From positions 620,001 through 684,000 of the forward strand of contig NZ_MTQP01000067.1 in the NCBI RefSeq assembly GCF_001984175.1: a DNA stretch of 64,000 nucleotides, read 5' to 3'. Below the pieces are notes generated by a model, which did no database searches, was not told the DNA's origin, and saw nothing but the letters and a program-made list of their open reading frames with translations. Source of the stretch: Saccharothrix sp. ALI-22-I (GTDB taxonomy: Bacteria > Actinomycetota > Actinomycetes > Mycobacteriales > Pseudonocardiaceae). A program made the translations under genes and the position numbers. Below, in pieces: positions 8,489 to 15,766 of the stretch (its first letter is position 1; the number at the start of each line of letters is the position of its first letter).

Positions 8489-8827
8489 ATGGCGGACGAC
8501 GCACTGAGCATCACCTTCGCGGCCTTGGCCGACCCGACGCGCCGGGCCATCCTGGCCCGACTGGCCGAGGGCGCGGCCACCGTGAAGGAACTCTCCGAAC
8601 CGTTCGCGATGAGCGGCCCGGCGGTCTCCAAACACCTGCGGGTGCTGGAGCGGGCGGGGCTCATCACGCGCGGTCGTGATGCGCAGTGGCGGCCCTGCAC
8701 GCTGGACGCGACACCGTTGCGCGAGGTCACCGAATGGGCCGACGGCTTCCGCCGGTTCTGGGACGACAGCTACCGACGCCTGGACACCTACCTGGAGCGC
8801 ATGAAGGAGCAGGACCATGACCACTGA
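8489..8827 (+). CDS. ArsR-type winged-helix transcriptional regulator
   Basis: A 112-residue ArsR/SmtB-fold repressor. The start FAALADPTRRAILARL and the recognition-helix segment MSGPAVSKHLRVLERAGLI are standard for the subfamily that controls adjacent SRPBCC/AHSA1 genes. No cysteine pair for metal sensing is visible, so it is probably not metalloregulatory. Its last 11 bases overlap the SRPBCC gene, indicating one transcript. An inverted repeat directly upstream is a likely operator. Confidence 0.92.
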   Translation: MADDALSITFAALADPTRRAILARLAEGAATVKELSEPFAMSGPAVSKHLRVLERAGLITRGRDAQWRPCTLDATPLREVTEWADGFRRFWDDSYRRLDTYLERMKEQDHDH

Positions 8828-9305
8828 CACTTCGCGGTGGAGCACCCCGTCGGACGTGGAAGTCGCCGTCACCAGGACGTTCGACGCGCCGCAGGAGCTG
8901 GTGTTCGAGGCGTTCACCAAGCCCGAGCACGTCGTCCACTGGATGCTCGGCCCCGACGGCTGGACCATGCCGGTGTGCGAGATCGACCTGCGGCCCGGCG
9001 GCCAGTGGCACATGGTGTGGCGGCGGGCCGACGGCACCGAGATGGCGATGACCGGCGAGTACCTGGAGGTCACGCCGTCGTCGCGGCTCGTCCAGACCGA
9101 GTCGTGGGGCCCGGAGTGGCCGCCGACCGTCAACACGACCGAGTTCATCCCCGACGGCGACCGCACCACCGTCGTCCAGACGATGAAGTTCCCGTCACGG
9201 GAGGCGCGCGACCGGGCCACCGAGACGGGCATGAAGGACGGCGCCGACATCAGCTATGACAGGCTGGCGACGTACCTGGTCACCTACCTGGCCAGCACGA
9301 CCTGA
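8817..9305 (+). CDS. SRPBCC (AHSA1-like) domain protein
   Basis: A 162-residue START-like protein of the Aha1 C-terminal/SRPBCC class, a hydrophobic-pocket fold that binds small lipophilic ligands. The opening strand VAVTRTFDAP-x-E-L-V-F-E-A-F and the segment WMLGPDGW are typical. It overlaps the ArsR-like gene by 11 bases; this pair is widespread in actinobacteria and the regulator normally controls the pair. The ligand is unknown. Confidence 0.9.
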   Translation: MTTDTSRWSTPSDVEVAVTRTFDAPQELVFEAFTKPEHVVHWMLGPDGWTMPVCEIDLRPGGQWHMVWRRADGTEMAMTGEYLEVTPSSRLVQTESWGPEWPPTVNTTEFIPDGDRTTVVQTMKFPSREARDRATETGMKDGADISYDRLATYLVTYLASTT

Positions 9306-9396
9306 CCGCGTCCGTTCGGCGGCACCGTGTTTGACGGTCACGCGGAGGGGTTAATGAGCGGATTGACCTTACGTCGCGGAACGGTGAACCGGATCG

Positions 9397-10497
9397 GTGG
9401 ACATGCTGAGCTCGTACCTGGAGTCGGTTCGGACGGGCTTCGCGGCGTTCGTGGGCGTCGGTGCGCTGGTCCTGCTGCCGTTGATCGCGGTGCACTACTA
9501 CCGCTTCGGCCGGGTGGAGCCGCGTCGTGCAGTGGTTTTGTACGGACTGCTGGCGTACGGCCTGGTGGCGTTGGCGCTGATCTTCCTGCCGTTCCCGTCG
9601 CCATCGGAGGTGTGCTCCGGCGAGGAGATGCTGTCCACCACGCCGTTCCAGTGGGTGACCGATATCCGCAACAACATGGCGGCCAACGGGCGTTCCGGCG
9701 TCGGGGCCGCGGTCACCTCGACCGCGTTCCTCCAGCAAGCCCTCAACATCGCCCTCTTCATGCCATTGGGCGTGGTGCTGCGCAAGTCCTACGGCCGCGG
9801 TCCGCTCGCGGTGGTCATGACCGGCTTGGGCATCTCACTAGCCGTCGAGGTCGTCCAGTACACCGGCAACCTGGGCGCATACCCGTGCCCGTACCGCATC
9901 GCGGACGTCGACGACCTGATCTCCAACACCACGGGTTCCCTGCTGGGCTGGATGATCGCCCCGGCCGCACTCGTCGTCCCCGCGGTACCCCACCCGGACA
10001 CCTCAACCGCCCCGTCCGACACGGTGACCGTCCCCCGCCGACTCCTGGCCTTGGCAGTGGACCTCGTGACGCTGGTGGTGATCACCCACCTGGTCTTCGC
10101 CGACGACCGCTGGTGGGCAGTCGCCCTGGCCGTAACGATCCGCATAGCCCTACCGTCCGTGACAGGCGGCCGAACACTGGGCGGCTGGCTGCTGCGCTAC
10201 CAAATCCGCCGCGCAGACGGCGCCCGCGCCAACCCCCTACGCATCGCCCTACGCGAACTCCTGGGCGTCACGGGCCTGATCACCTACGCCGCCCTGGCCC
10301 CAGCCGCGTGGTGGTTCGCCGTGGACCTGTGCGTCCTGGCACTGATCCTCCTGGGCACCTTCTTCGTCCCAGTCTTCCGCCGAGACCAACGCAGCTGGCC
10401 AGACCTAGCCGCCCAAACCCGCGCCATCCCGACGCCGAAGCGCCCCAGGCCGGAGAACACCGAGGCCCGACAGCCGGCAGCCCGACTCCCCGAGTGA
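9397..10497 (+). CDS. VanZ-like and RDD domain membrane protein
   Basis: A 366-residue polytopic membrane protein. The N-terminal half is VanZ-like, with helices near residues 15-35, 45-65, 105-160 and the conserved acidic turn ADVDDLISNTTGSLLGW. The C-terminal half looks like an RDD domain (RRLLALAVDLVTLVV near 209, GRTLGGWLLRYQIRRADG near 260). Start codon GTG 9397 or ATG 9403; no strong Shine-Dalgarno is visible. VanZ-like domains are linked to glycopeptide tolerance in VanZ itself, but most homologues have no known role. It is the last chromosomal gene before the integrated element. Confidence 0.85.
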   Translation: MDMLSSYLESVRTGFAAFVGVGALVLLPLIAVHYYRFGRVEPRRAVVLYGLLAYGLVALALIFLPFPSPSEVCSGEEMLSTTPFQWVTDIRNNMAANGRSGVGAAVTSTAFLQQALNIALFMPLGVVLRKSYGRGPLAVVMTGLGISLAVEVVQYTGNLGAYPCPYRIADVDDLISNTTGSLLGWMIAPAALVVPAVPHPDTSTAPSDTVTVPRRLLALAVDLVTLVVITHLVFADDRWWAVALAVTIRIALPSVTGGRTLGGWLLRYQIRRADGARANPLRIALRELLGVTGLITYAALAPAAWWFAVDLCVLALILLGTFFVPVFRRDQRSWPDLAAQTRAIPTPKRPRPENTEARQPAARLPE

Positions 10498-10521
10498 TCA
10501 GGAAGCCGGGCCACCTCCAGC

Positions 10522-10596
10522 TCTAGCGGTTGAGCAGAGCGCGACTCATCACAACGCGCTGGATCTGGTTCGTGCCCTCGTAGATCTGGGTGATCT
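10522..10596 (-). repeat. attL: displaced 3' end of the acyl-CoA dehydrogenase gene
   Basis: Read on the minus strand, these 75 bases encode 23 residues ending IYEGTNQIQR...LLNR and a TAG stop, identical in protein sequence to the end of the intact acyl-CoA dehydrogenase (20345-21508). They align with 20344-20418 without gaps at a constant offset of 9822 bases. Seven mismatches fall in the 50 bases left of the core, all synonymous. The last 25 bases (10572-10596) are identical to 20394-20418 and should contain the strand-exchange core. Geometry makes this copy the original chromosomal 3' end. Confidence 0.9.
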
Positions 10597-10762
10597 CTCA
10601 CCTGGTCAAACGCGACCAGATCGTATGACCTGGAATCAGGCGTCTACCTGGGCTTATATCTCTCGATAGTTCTCGGCGGTTCTCGCCATCGCCCAACGTC
10701 TGACGGCCTGTAGACGGCCTGATCTCGGACGCTCCACCACCTCGACACGAAGTTGATCTTAT

Positions 10763-10819
10763 GGCCAGCGGCACCGGACCAAGGCACGCTCAGCCTGTCT
10801 TGGCCCGGTGCCGCTGGCC
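10763..10819. other. Long hairpin (15-bp perfect stem plus 5 bp)
   Basis: GGCCAGCGGCACCGG (10763-10777) is perfectly complementary to 10805-10819. After one mismatch, CCAAG (10779-10783) pairs with CTTGG (10799-10803), leaving a 15-base loop. No gene end is close by and no T-run follows, so it is unlikely to be a simple terminator. In a rolling-circle AICE such a structure is a candidate single-strand origin, double-strand origin or transfer locus. Confidence 0.6.
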
Positions 10820-11139
10820 GTTGCCGATCATGGCGTGTTGATGTGATGCCCTTCGCCGTCGTGGGCCTGGTGCTCGTCGCCAAGTAGCCTCCTCGATGGC
10901 AAGACGGCGAAGCCGTCGCGGCAGTCGATCGCCGTGCCCAGCTCCGAGGAGCTGCGTGATCGCGCGATCGTCCCGAGTCCGGTCGCCGGAAGTAGGCTCG
11001 TCGCTCACGGCCCGCCTGGTAGCGCGCCGCCATCCCGACCACGTGCACCGACTCCGCGCGCGGCCGACGGGCGGAGCGGAGCGGGAGCCCGGCGTGCCGC
11101 GATGCGGGAGGCGGTGCCAACATGAGCCGGTGTCTGACC

Positions 11140-11162
11140 GCGCGCCGCCCCAGGCGGCGCGC
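11140..11162 (-). terminator. Stem-loop after the AICE cargo operon
   Basis: A 10-bp GC stem with loop CCA (arms 11140-11149 and 11153-11162) lies about 50 bases beyond the stop codon of the minus-strand membrane protein gene. It is placed to end the cargo transcript. No clear T-run follows. Confidence 0.5.
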
Positions 11163-11212
11163 CTTGATCCCATAGAGCCAAGTTCGGCAGAACACGTGGA
11201 GCAGACACCGCG

Positions 11213-11965
11213 TTACTTGCTATCCGCTGGCAGAACGGGAAGTGGTGGCAGTGATTTTCGAACCCTCAACTTGTCCTCGTTCACAAGCTCCTCTAGCTTT
11301 TCGCGAACCGATTCGATAATTTTTTTAGCACCTGGATACTCCGGATCGATATTCAGGTTTACACAGACTGGATACAGAGCCTTAATGTAAGGGATCGCTT
11401 GGTGCTGCAAATCCGGAGGAAGAGTGTGGAAATCGGAGTGCGCAAACATGACACCCATTTCCCAGCTGTTCGCATTGTACGTGTCGACAAACCACCCTCT
11501 CGGCCAACTCCAGCGCCGAATCAGGAGGCATGCATACAAGTAGATCGCCACATAGGCGATCAGCACCGATCCGACTCCGATTAATACCGACGACGCTGCG
11601 GACGGCTTTTTAAGCGATGAAAGAACGAACAGGGCCCCCACAAACGACACCAGGAAAGCAAGCATAGCGGACCCGGCAAAGAATCGCCCTACCAGGAGAC
11701 TGAGAACATGTGCCCGCCCTGGAGACTCTATCCGTAAAAGTTCCGACTTGCCGCGCCCACGCTTAACTATTGGCGACTTTTTCATGCTTTCGGATACTTG
11801 TTGCGATATCTGCTCGTATCCGAGCTTGGCGATCTCGGCCATTACCGCTTGCCTCTCCGCAGCGCGCGCGGATTTTCGAGCATAGCGCAGACCGACTACA
11901 GAAATGATAACAGAGGCCGCTGTCACGGTAGCAGCCCCTAACGCAATCCAGTCAGATGCCTGCAC
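11213..11965 (-). CDS. Membrane protein of unknown function, AICE cargo
   Basis: About 250 residues with one N-terminal helix (WIALGAATVTAASVIISVVGL), an Arg/Ala-rich amphipathic stretch, two central membrane helices separated by a short loop (about residues 95-145) and a soluble C-terminal part. GTG 11965 is chosen because GGAG lies 6 bases upstream; GTG 11989 would add 8 residues. It overlaps the end of the phosphatase gene upstream and is visibly richer in A and T than the chromosome. It matches no family I recognise. The layout recalls small two-helix membrane effectors of defence systems, which is speculation. Confidence 0.75.
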   Translation of the reverse strand: MQASDWIALGAATVTAASVIISVVGLRYARKSARAAERQAVMAEIAKLGYEQISQQVSESMKKSPIVKRGRGKSELLRIESPGRAHVLSLLVGRFFAGSAMLAFLVSFVGALFVLSSLKKPSAASSVLIGVGSVLIAYVAIYLYACLLIRRWSWPRGWFVDTYNANSWEMGVMFAHSDFHTLPPDLQHQAIPYIKALYPVCVNLNIDPEYPGAKKIIESVREKLEELVNEDKLRVRKSLPPLPVLPADSK

Positions 11966-12791
11966 CGAATTCTCCGACCTCTTGAACACGATCCGACTTT
12001 AAAATAGGTTGTACAACTTCCAGCAATCCTGGAAGCACTCCCGGCGCTACGGCAATCGTATGCATTGACCTCGACGAGTGGTCGAGTCCTGAACTGTCAA
12101 CCACCCGAGCGCCTGCTTCACGAGCAATCAAAACTCCGGCCGCTACATCGTGGATCTTATTAGACAAGATCACAGCACCGTCAATTCTTCCTTCAGCCAA
12201 CCAAACGAGATCATGAGCCGCTGAACCAAACATACGTATGCGTTCAACCCTAGCGGCCAGAGCAGCCGTCAATGCGACTCGCTGCTTATTTTTCTCCGCT
12301 GCCGCTACACCAACCGCGTAATCCCCTATGGCGACTATCGCCTTTGGCAAATCAGTTGTCTTGCTAACCCTGATGGGCTTTCCATTAACGAACGCCCCTT
12401 GCCCAGAAACAGCCGAGTAGTAGAAGTCTAGGTATGGAAGCACGATCGCGGCAACCACTGCGCGATCTCCACGCATCAGTGCCAGCGAAACACCACAAAG
12501 TGGTACACCATGCACAAAGTTGGCCGTCCCGTCGATCGGGTCGAGCGCCCAAATGCATTCATCATTGCCGACCCGAAAGATACCTCCTTCTTCTTCGCCA
12601 AAGAATCCAATTTCCGGCGTAACATCGTCGAGATAGGAACGAACTGCACGCTCAATCTTTACATCAACGTCGGTAAACGTATCCCGTTCAGCCTTTTCCG
12701 TAATAGTTTGCGGGCGGGTTGTCTTGATCAGGTCGTTGCCGATGCTGACGGCCTTCTCTGCGATCTTGGCCAACTGGTCGAGCGGTCGCAT
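11952..12791 (-). CDS. Inositol monophosphatase family protein, AICE cargo
   Basis: A 279-residue magnesium-dependent phosphatase of the IMPase/HisN/CysQ superfamily. Metal-binding motifs are present: GEEEGG near residue 76, DPIDGTANF near 92, and HDVAAG near 220, where most members have WD in place of HD. It begins in a TGATG overlap with the regulator gene upstream and its end overlaps the membrane protein gene. Base composition is AT-richer than the host. The substrate could be an inositol phosphate, PAP or another phospho-metabolite. It is clearly distinct from the chromosomal hisN at 30979. Confidence 0.88.
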   Translation of the reverse strand: MRPLDQLAKIAEKAVSIGNDLIKTTRPQTITEKAERDTFTDVDVKIERAVRSYLDDVTPEIGFFGEEEGGIFRVGNDECIWALDPIDGTANFVHGVPLCGVSLALMRGDRAVVAAIVLPYLDFYYSAVSGQGAFVNGKPIRVSKTTDLPKAIVAIGDYAVGVAAAEKNKQRVALTAALAARVERIRMFGSAAHDLVWLAEGRIDGAVILSNKIHDVAAGVLIAREAGARVVDSSGLDHSSRSMHTIAVAPGVLPGLLEVVQPILKSDRVQEVGEFGAGI

Positions 12792-13678
12792 CACCCGGTC
12801 TCCTTCGCGCGGTCCCACATTGAGTCGAACACCTGGGAGAAGGTGGCGAACAGGCCTGGTACCGCGTCGTCCTTCTCGATCACGAAGGTGGGGGACTCGA
12901 CACCTCGGGCGTCGGGCAAGTAGGGCTGGACCACGCACTTGGCCCGGTCAGTGATCAGGATGTTGTAGCGGATCGGTTCGTCGTAGACGCGGATGTCGAG
13001 CTGGCCGCGCGCGTCCGGCGAGACCTTGGAGCCGACTCGGCGTAGGGCTTCGATGCTGAGGCGGGTGAGCATGGAGAGGTGGCCTTCGGGTAGGCCCTCT
13101 TCGTGTTCGCGGGCGGTGATGTGGTGGCCGTTGGGGTTGAGGAACAGGGCCTTGATGACGGTGCCGGTCTCGATGGAGTCGAGTAGGGCTTTGTCGGAGT
13201 ACTGCTGGCACAGGACGTTGAGCGACAGGCCAGCGATGTGGATCTCCTGTGCGCCCTCAAACAGGTCGCGTGGGGTGACGTTGTGCAGGAACTCGGAGCG
13301 ACTGGGGTAGACGGCGGTGACGTCAGCCAGGCGGGTCTGTTGGGGCATCTGGACCGGGCGCGGTACCGGGTGGGTGGAAGCCTCGGGGCGTTGGGGCGGG
13401 GTGATGAGGCTGTCGGTGTCGCCCTCGTGTGGGGTGAGGAGTTGTTCGGCGGTCCAGCCGGGGAACATCTTTTCCAGGATGCGGCAGTGGTCGGCGTAGG
13501 GCAGGCCGAGTAGGTCTCCGGAGAGCCAGCGGTAGAACTGGGCCTTGCTCGGGTACTTGCCGATGAGGTCGGTGTCGAGCTGCTTGGCGATGCGGTCGTA
13601 CTCCTTGCAGAAGGTGCGGTACCCCTGCATGTGGCGTTGCCGCAGTAGGACTCTCAACAGCGTGGACTCTGTGGCCAT
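12791..13678 (-). CDS. HTH regulator with DUF5919-like C-terminal domain, AICE cargo
   Basis: A 295-residue protein starting MATESTLLRVLLRQRHMQGY. The N-terminal 75 residues form an XRE-like DNA-binding region (AQFYRWLSGDLLGLPYADHC). After a Pro/Gln-rich linker, the C-terminal domain from about residue 125 resembles DUF5919, a phospholipase-D-like fold without obvious catalytic HKD motifs. ATG 13678 has GGGGGAG upstream. It heads a three-gene operon with the phosphatase and the membrane protein, and is divergent from the Pra-like gene, so it may control the element's replication-transfer genes or the cargo itself. Confidence 0.85.
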   Translation of the reverse strand: MATESTLLRVLLRQRHMQGYRTFCKEYDRIAKQLDTDLIGKYPSKAQFYRWLSGDLLGLPYADHCRILEKMFPGWTAEQLLTPHEGDTDSLITPPQRPEASTHPVPRPVQMPQQTRLADVTAVYPSRSEFLHNVTPRDLFEGAQEIHIAGLSLNVLCQQYSDKALLDSIETGTVIKALFLNPNGHHITAREHEEGLPEGHLSMLTRLSIEALRRVGSKVSPDARGQLDIRVYDEPIRYNILITDRAKCVVQPYLPDARGVESPTFVIEKDDAVPGLFATFSQVFDSMWDRAKETG

Positions 13679-13871
13679 GTGGTCTCCCCCCACGTGGTGC
13701 GTTCGGTCGAGACTAGCACCGAGATGAGACCAAGACGAGACTCTTTTGAGTCCGACACGCGGTAGGCGCGCGGCAGGTGAGACTGCGGCGGATCTGGGAC
13801 GGGACGAATCGCCAACGAATCTGGATGGGCAAGCCGCACAAGAGCGGCCCCGGTCAGAGGAGTTGACACCG
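13679..13871. promoter_or_regulatory. Divergent control region of the AICE
   Basis: Between the minus-strand regulator and the plus-strand Pra-like gene lie two copies of CGAGACT (13708-13714, 13736-13742), a further GAGAC (13726-13730) and an inverted GGTCTC (13681-13686). These are plausible binding sites for one of the element's regulators. GAGGAG at 13857-13862 is the ribosome binding site of the Pra-like gene. Confidence 0.5.
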
Positions 13872-14336
13872 ATGGCGATCAGCAAGGGGTACCGGTTCCC
13901 CGTCTCGTTCGATGACGCCTTCCCGCAGGGCCTGGTGATGGTCGGGGAGGTCATGCCGGATGTCGAGTACCAGACGCGGGAGGAGAGGGCGGCGGGTCGG
14001 CCGGTGCGTCAGCGGGTGGACGAGTCGACCGGCAAGCGGCAGTGGAAGGTGACGGTCACCGACCCGCACGAGCCCAACGCCAAGCGCAAGAGCTTCGAGG
14101 TCACCTTGCTGGCCGACGTGCAGCCGGTGCCGACCACGGGTGAGGTGCTGCCGGGGATGCGGCCGGTGGAGCTGGACGGGCTGACGGCTGAGCCTCGGGT
14201 CGCGGGCAACGGGGAGTTCAAGTACCAGTCGTTCCTGTTCCGGGCTACCGGGTTCCGGGCGGCGGGGAAGTCGGCGGGGTCGGCTCCGAGCGGGGGCAAG
14301 TCGAACGCCGGCAGCGCTGACGCCAAGGCGGCATGA
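13872..14336 (+). CDS. Pra-like replication/integration/excision activator
   Basis: A 154-residue protein beginning MAISKGYRFPVSFDDAFPQG and ending in a Gly/Ser-rich tail. It resembles the proteins annotated as plasmid replication, integration and excision activators in AICEs (Pra of pSAM2 is the named example). ATG 13872 has GAGGAG 9 bases upstream. It heads the plus-strand replication-transfer operon, which agrees with a role in switching on the later genes. No DNA-binding motif is obvious. Confidence 0.75.
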   Translation: MAISKGYRFPVSFDDAFPQGLVMVGEVMPDVEYQTREERAAGRPVRQRVDESTGKRQWKVTVTDPHEPNAKRKSFEVTLLADVQPVPTTGEVLPGMRPVELDGLTAEPRVAGNGEFKYQSFLFRATGFRAAGKSAGSAPSGGKSNAGSADAKAA

Positions 14337-14339
14337 GCC

Positions 14340-14630
14340 GTGGCCGAGCTTGAGCAGTTGGTGGCGCGGTGGCAGAGCGCGTACCGGCGCTACAGCGAGG
14401 TGCACGAGACCAACCGCTACGCCAACGCCGATGATCCGGAGGCCGCTGCTCGGATCGCTCCGTCCTACCGGGAGGTCGCCTGGTTGTGGCGGCAGCTCGC
14501 TGCGCAGGAGGCATCCCCCTGGTGGGCCAAGGCTGCGGCGCTGCACGCGGCGGACACCTTCGACCACCAGGCAGGCCTGAACGAAGCGGTTATCAAGGGC
14601 AGTCGTTCGACCGGTGAGGTGGAGCGGTGA
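14340..14630 (+). CDS. Small AICE protein of unknown function
   Basis: A 96-residue, Trp- and Ala-rich, probably helical protein (LVARWQSAYRRYSEVHETNR near the start, WLWRQLAAQE in the middle). GTG 14340 follows the Pra-like stop by 3 bases, and its own stop overlaps the next start as GTGA. Position and overlaps make it a real operon member. I do not recognise a family. Confidence 0.75.
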   Translation: MAELEQLVARWQSAYRRYSEVHETNRYANADDPEAAARIAPSYREVAWLWRQLAAQEASPWWAKAAALHAADTFDHQAGLNEAVIKGSRSTGEVER

Positions 14631-14986
14631 ACGGCGCGGCAGCCACGGCGGTGCGGCTGTTTCCCGAGCTTGGTCGTCTCGCGGAGCTGGAGGCGGCGGG
14701 ATGGTCGTTCATCCACCACCGGGACGGAGAAGGCGTCAAGCAAGTCGACGCCTTCCGCTCCTGGCCTGGCGGATGGCTGGACTGTCTACGGGTGCGGTCG
14801 GCAACGGAGGCAATGGGTCTTCGGTCGAACGGCGGCGATCCGCCGGGGCTGCTGTGGGAGCGGACCGGGGCGCTGGCGGAGGTGGTGGAGGCGTTGATCG
14901 GGCTTCCGGCTCCGGGTGCCCGGACGGCTCCGCGTCTGGTGTTGGGGACTGCTCCGCAGTTGTGGATGCCTGGGAGTCGGCGGTGA
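14627..14986 (+). CDS. Small AICE protein of unknown function
   Basis: A 119-residue protein starting at GTG 14627 inside the previous stop (GTGA) and ending in another GTGA overlap with the XRE regulator. Features include the N-terminal LFPELGRLAELEAAGW and a central WPGGWLDCLRVRS. The tight coupling on both sides shows it is translated. No family is recognised. Confidence 0.75.
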   Translation: MNGAAATAVRLFPELGRLAELEAAGWSFIHHRDGEGVKQVDAFRSWPGGWLDCLRVRSATEAMGLRSNGGDPPGLLWERTGALAEVVEALIGLPAPGARTAPRLVLGTAPQLWMPGSRR

Positions 14987-15453
14987 GCGAGGAGCGTAAA
15001 GCCGCACGTCAGCCGGCACGGCGCTCGGTGTACTACCAGGTGTTGGGCGCTCATCTTCGGCAGTTACGGCGTCGGCGGGGTGTCTCGACGGTGGACATGG
15101 CCGAGCGGTTCGGGGTGTCGGTGGCGATGTTCTCGAAGATCGAGCACGGGTCGCGGGGGCCGAGTCCGGCGGCGTTGGAGATGTACGCCGAGGTCACGGG
15201 TGTGCCGCTGCTGGAGCTGTTGGCGGGCGCGGCGGCTCGGCACCGGGAGGAGTTGGACCCGTTCGACCTGCTGTTGCGGGTGGAGTTGCCTGAGCATGTG
15301 CGGGCGTTGGACGGCCTGGCGCTGTACGCGGGCATCCCGGCGCGACACATGCCCCGGTCGCTGCCGCTGCGGCTGACCGACACCTCGGGCGTGATCTTCG
15401 GGGCGGCCGACGCCTACACGCGCAGGAGCAGCACGGAAGCGGGTGACAGCTGA
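14983..15453 (+). CDS. XRE family transcriptional regulator of the AICE
   Basis: A 156-residue regulator with a classic N-terminal HTH at about residues 24-80: LGAHLRQLRRRRGVSTVDMA, then FGVSVAMFSKIEHGSRGPSP. GTG 14983 sits in a GTGA overlap with the preceding gene. It probably represses or times the downstream transfer and replication genes, as KorSA-like regulators do in pSAM2, although the sequence gives no direct evidence for the target. Confidence 0.85.
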   Translation: MSEERKAARQPARRSVYYQVLGAHLRQLRRRRGVSTVDMAERFGVSVAMFSKIEHGSRGPSPAALEMYAEVTGVPLLELLAGAAARHREELDPFDLLLRVELPEHVRALDGLALYAGIPARHMPRSLPLRLTDTSGVIFGAADAYTRRSSTEAGDS

Positions 15454-15542
15454 TCTGAGTCCTGTTTAGACAGACCGCGTGATCCGCTGTGGGTCATGTG
15501 GCGATGCCGCACGTCCTGTTGCGGCTCAACGCTTTCCGTAAG

Positions 15543-15585
15543 ACGCAGGAGCGGTACCGGGCTACCAACCTCGCCGCTCCTGCGT
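15543..15585. other. 12-bp perfect hairpin upstream of the transfer operon
   Basis: ACGCAGGAGCGG (15543-15554) is perfectly complementary to 15574-15585 across a 19-base loop. It lies in the 160-base gap between the XRE regulator and the zinc-ribbon gene. It could terminate the first transcript or be a cis-acting transfer or attenuation site. No T-run is present. Confidence 0.55.
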
Positions 15586-15613
15586 TGTCCACGCCGCGTG
15601 GGAGTGAACAACG

Positions 15614-15766
15614 ATGACGGTAAGGCATGGGCGCAAGCGTGCGCCACAGTGGGTCACCCGAACGCGCTGCGAGACCTGCAAGAGGTTCGCGCGGCTGCTG
15701 GTCGGGCAGACCGAGTGCAACCGCTGCCTGGGGGCGCTGGAGCTGGACTTCGGCGGTGCCCGATGA
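15614..15766 (+). CDS. 50-residue zinc-ribbon protein coupled to the transfer ATPase
   Basis: A very small basic protein starting MTVRHGRKRAPQW with four cysteines in two CxxC pairs (Cys19/Cys22 and Cys35/Cys38), the pattern of a treble-clef or ribbon zinc site. ATG 15614 has GGGAG upstream, and the stop overlaps the translocase start as ATGA. The strict pairing suggests an accessory factor for transfer or replication, for example DNA binding. Function is unproven. Confidence 0.72.
   Translation: MTVRHGRKRAPQWVTRTRCETCKRFARLLVGQTECNRCLGALELDFGGAR

Larger units (their letters stand above)
10597..11212. other. Non-coding left arm of the AICE
   Basis: No convincing gene is seen in these 616 bases. 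They hold an inverted repeat CTGGTC/GACCAG (10602-10607, 10614-10619) beside the attL core, and direct repeats GTTCTCG (10669, 10679) and GACGGCCTG (10702-10710, 10713-10721). There is also a very strong hairpin at 10763-10819 and smaller hairpins at 10903-10917 and 11140-11162. The repeats near attL suit integrase/Xis arm sites. The large hairpin suits a replication or transfer origin. These roles are inferred. Confidence 0.6.

Noticed and set aside
10896..11390. Open frame of 164 codons in the AICE left arm
   Set aside because: Arg/Pro/Ser-rich composition without domain pattern; it runs into the antisense of the membrane protein gene and spans hairpins.
11952..12791. IMPase-like gene as a second chromosomal hisN
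   Set aside because: It lies inside the AICE boundaries, differs in base composition and motif III, and is operonic with element genes; hisN at 30979 fits the biosynthetic role better.
12791..13954. 387-codon version of the AICE regulator
   Set aside because: The upstream extension crosses the divergent promoter region; ATG 13678 has a strong ribosome binding site and starts the recognisable domain.
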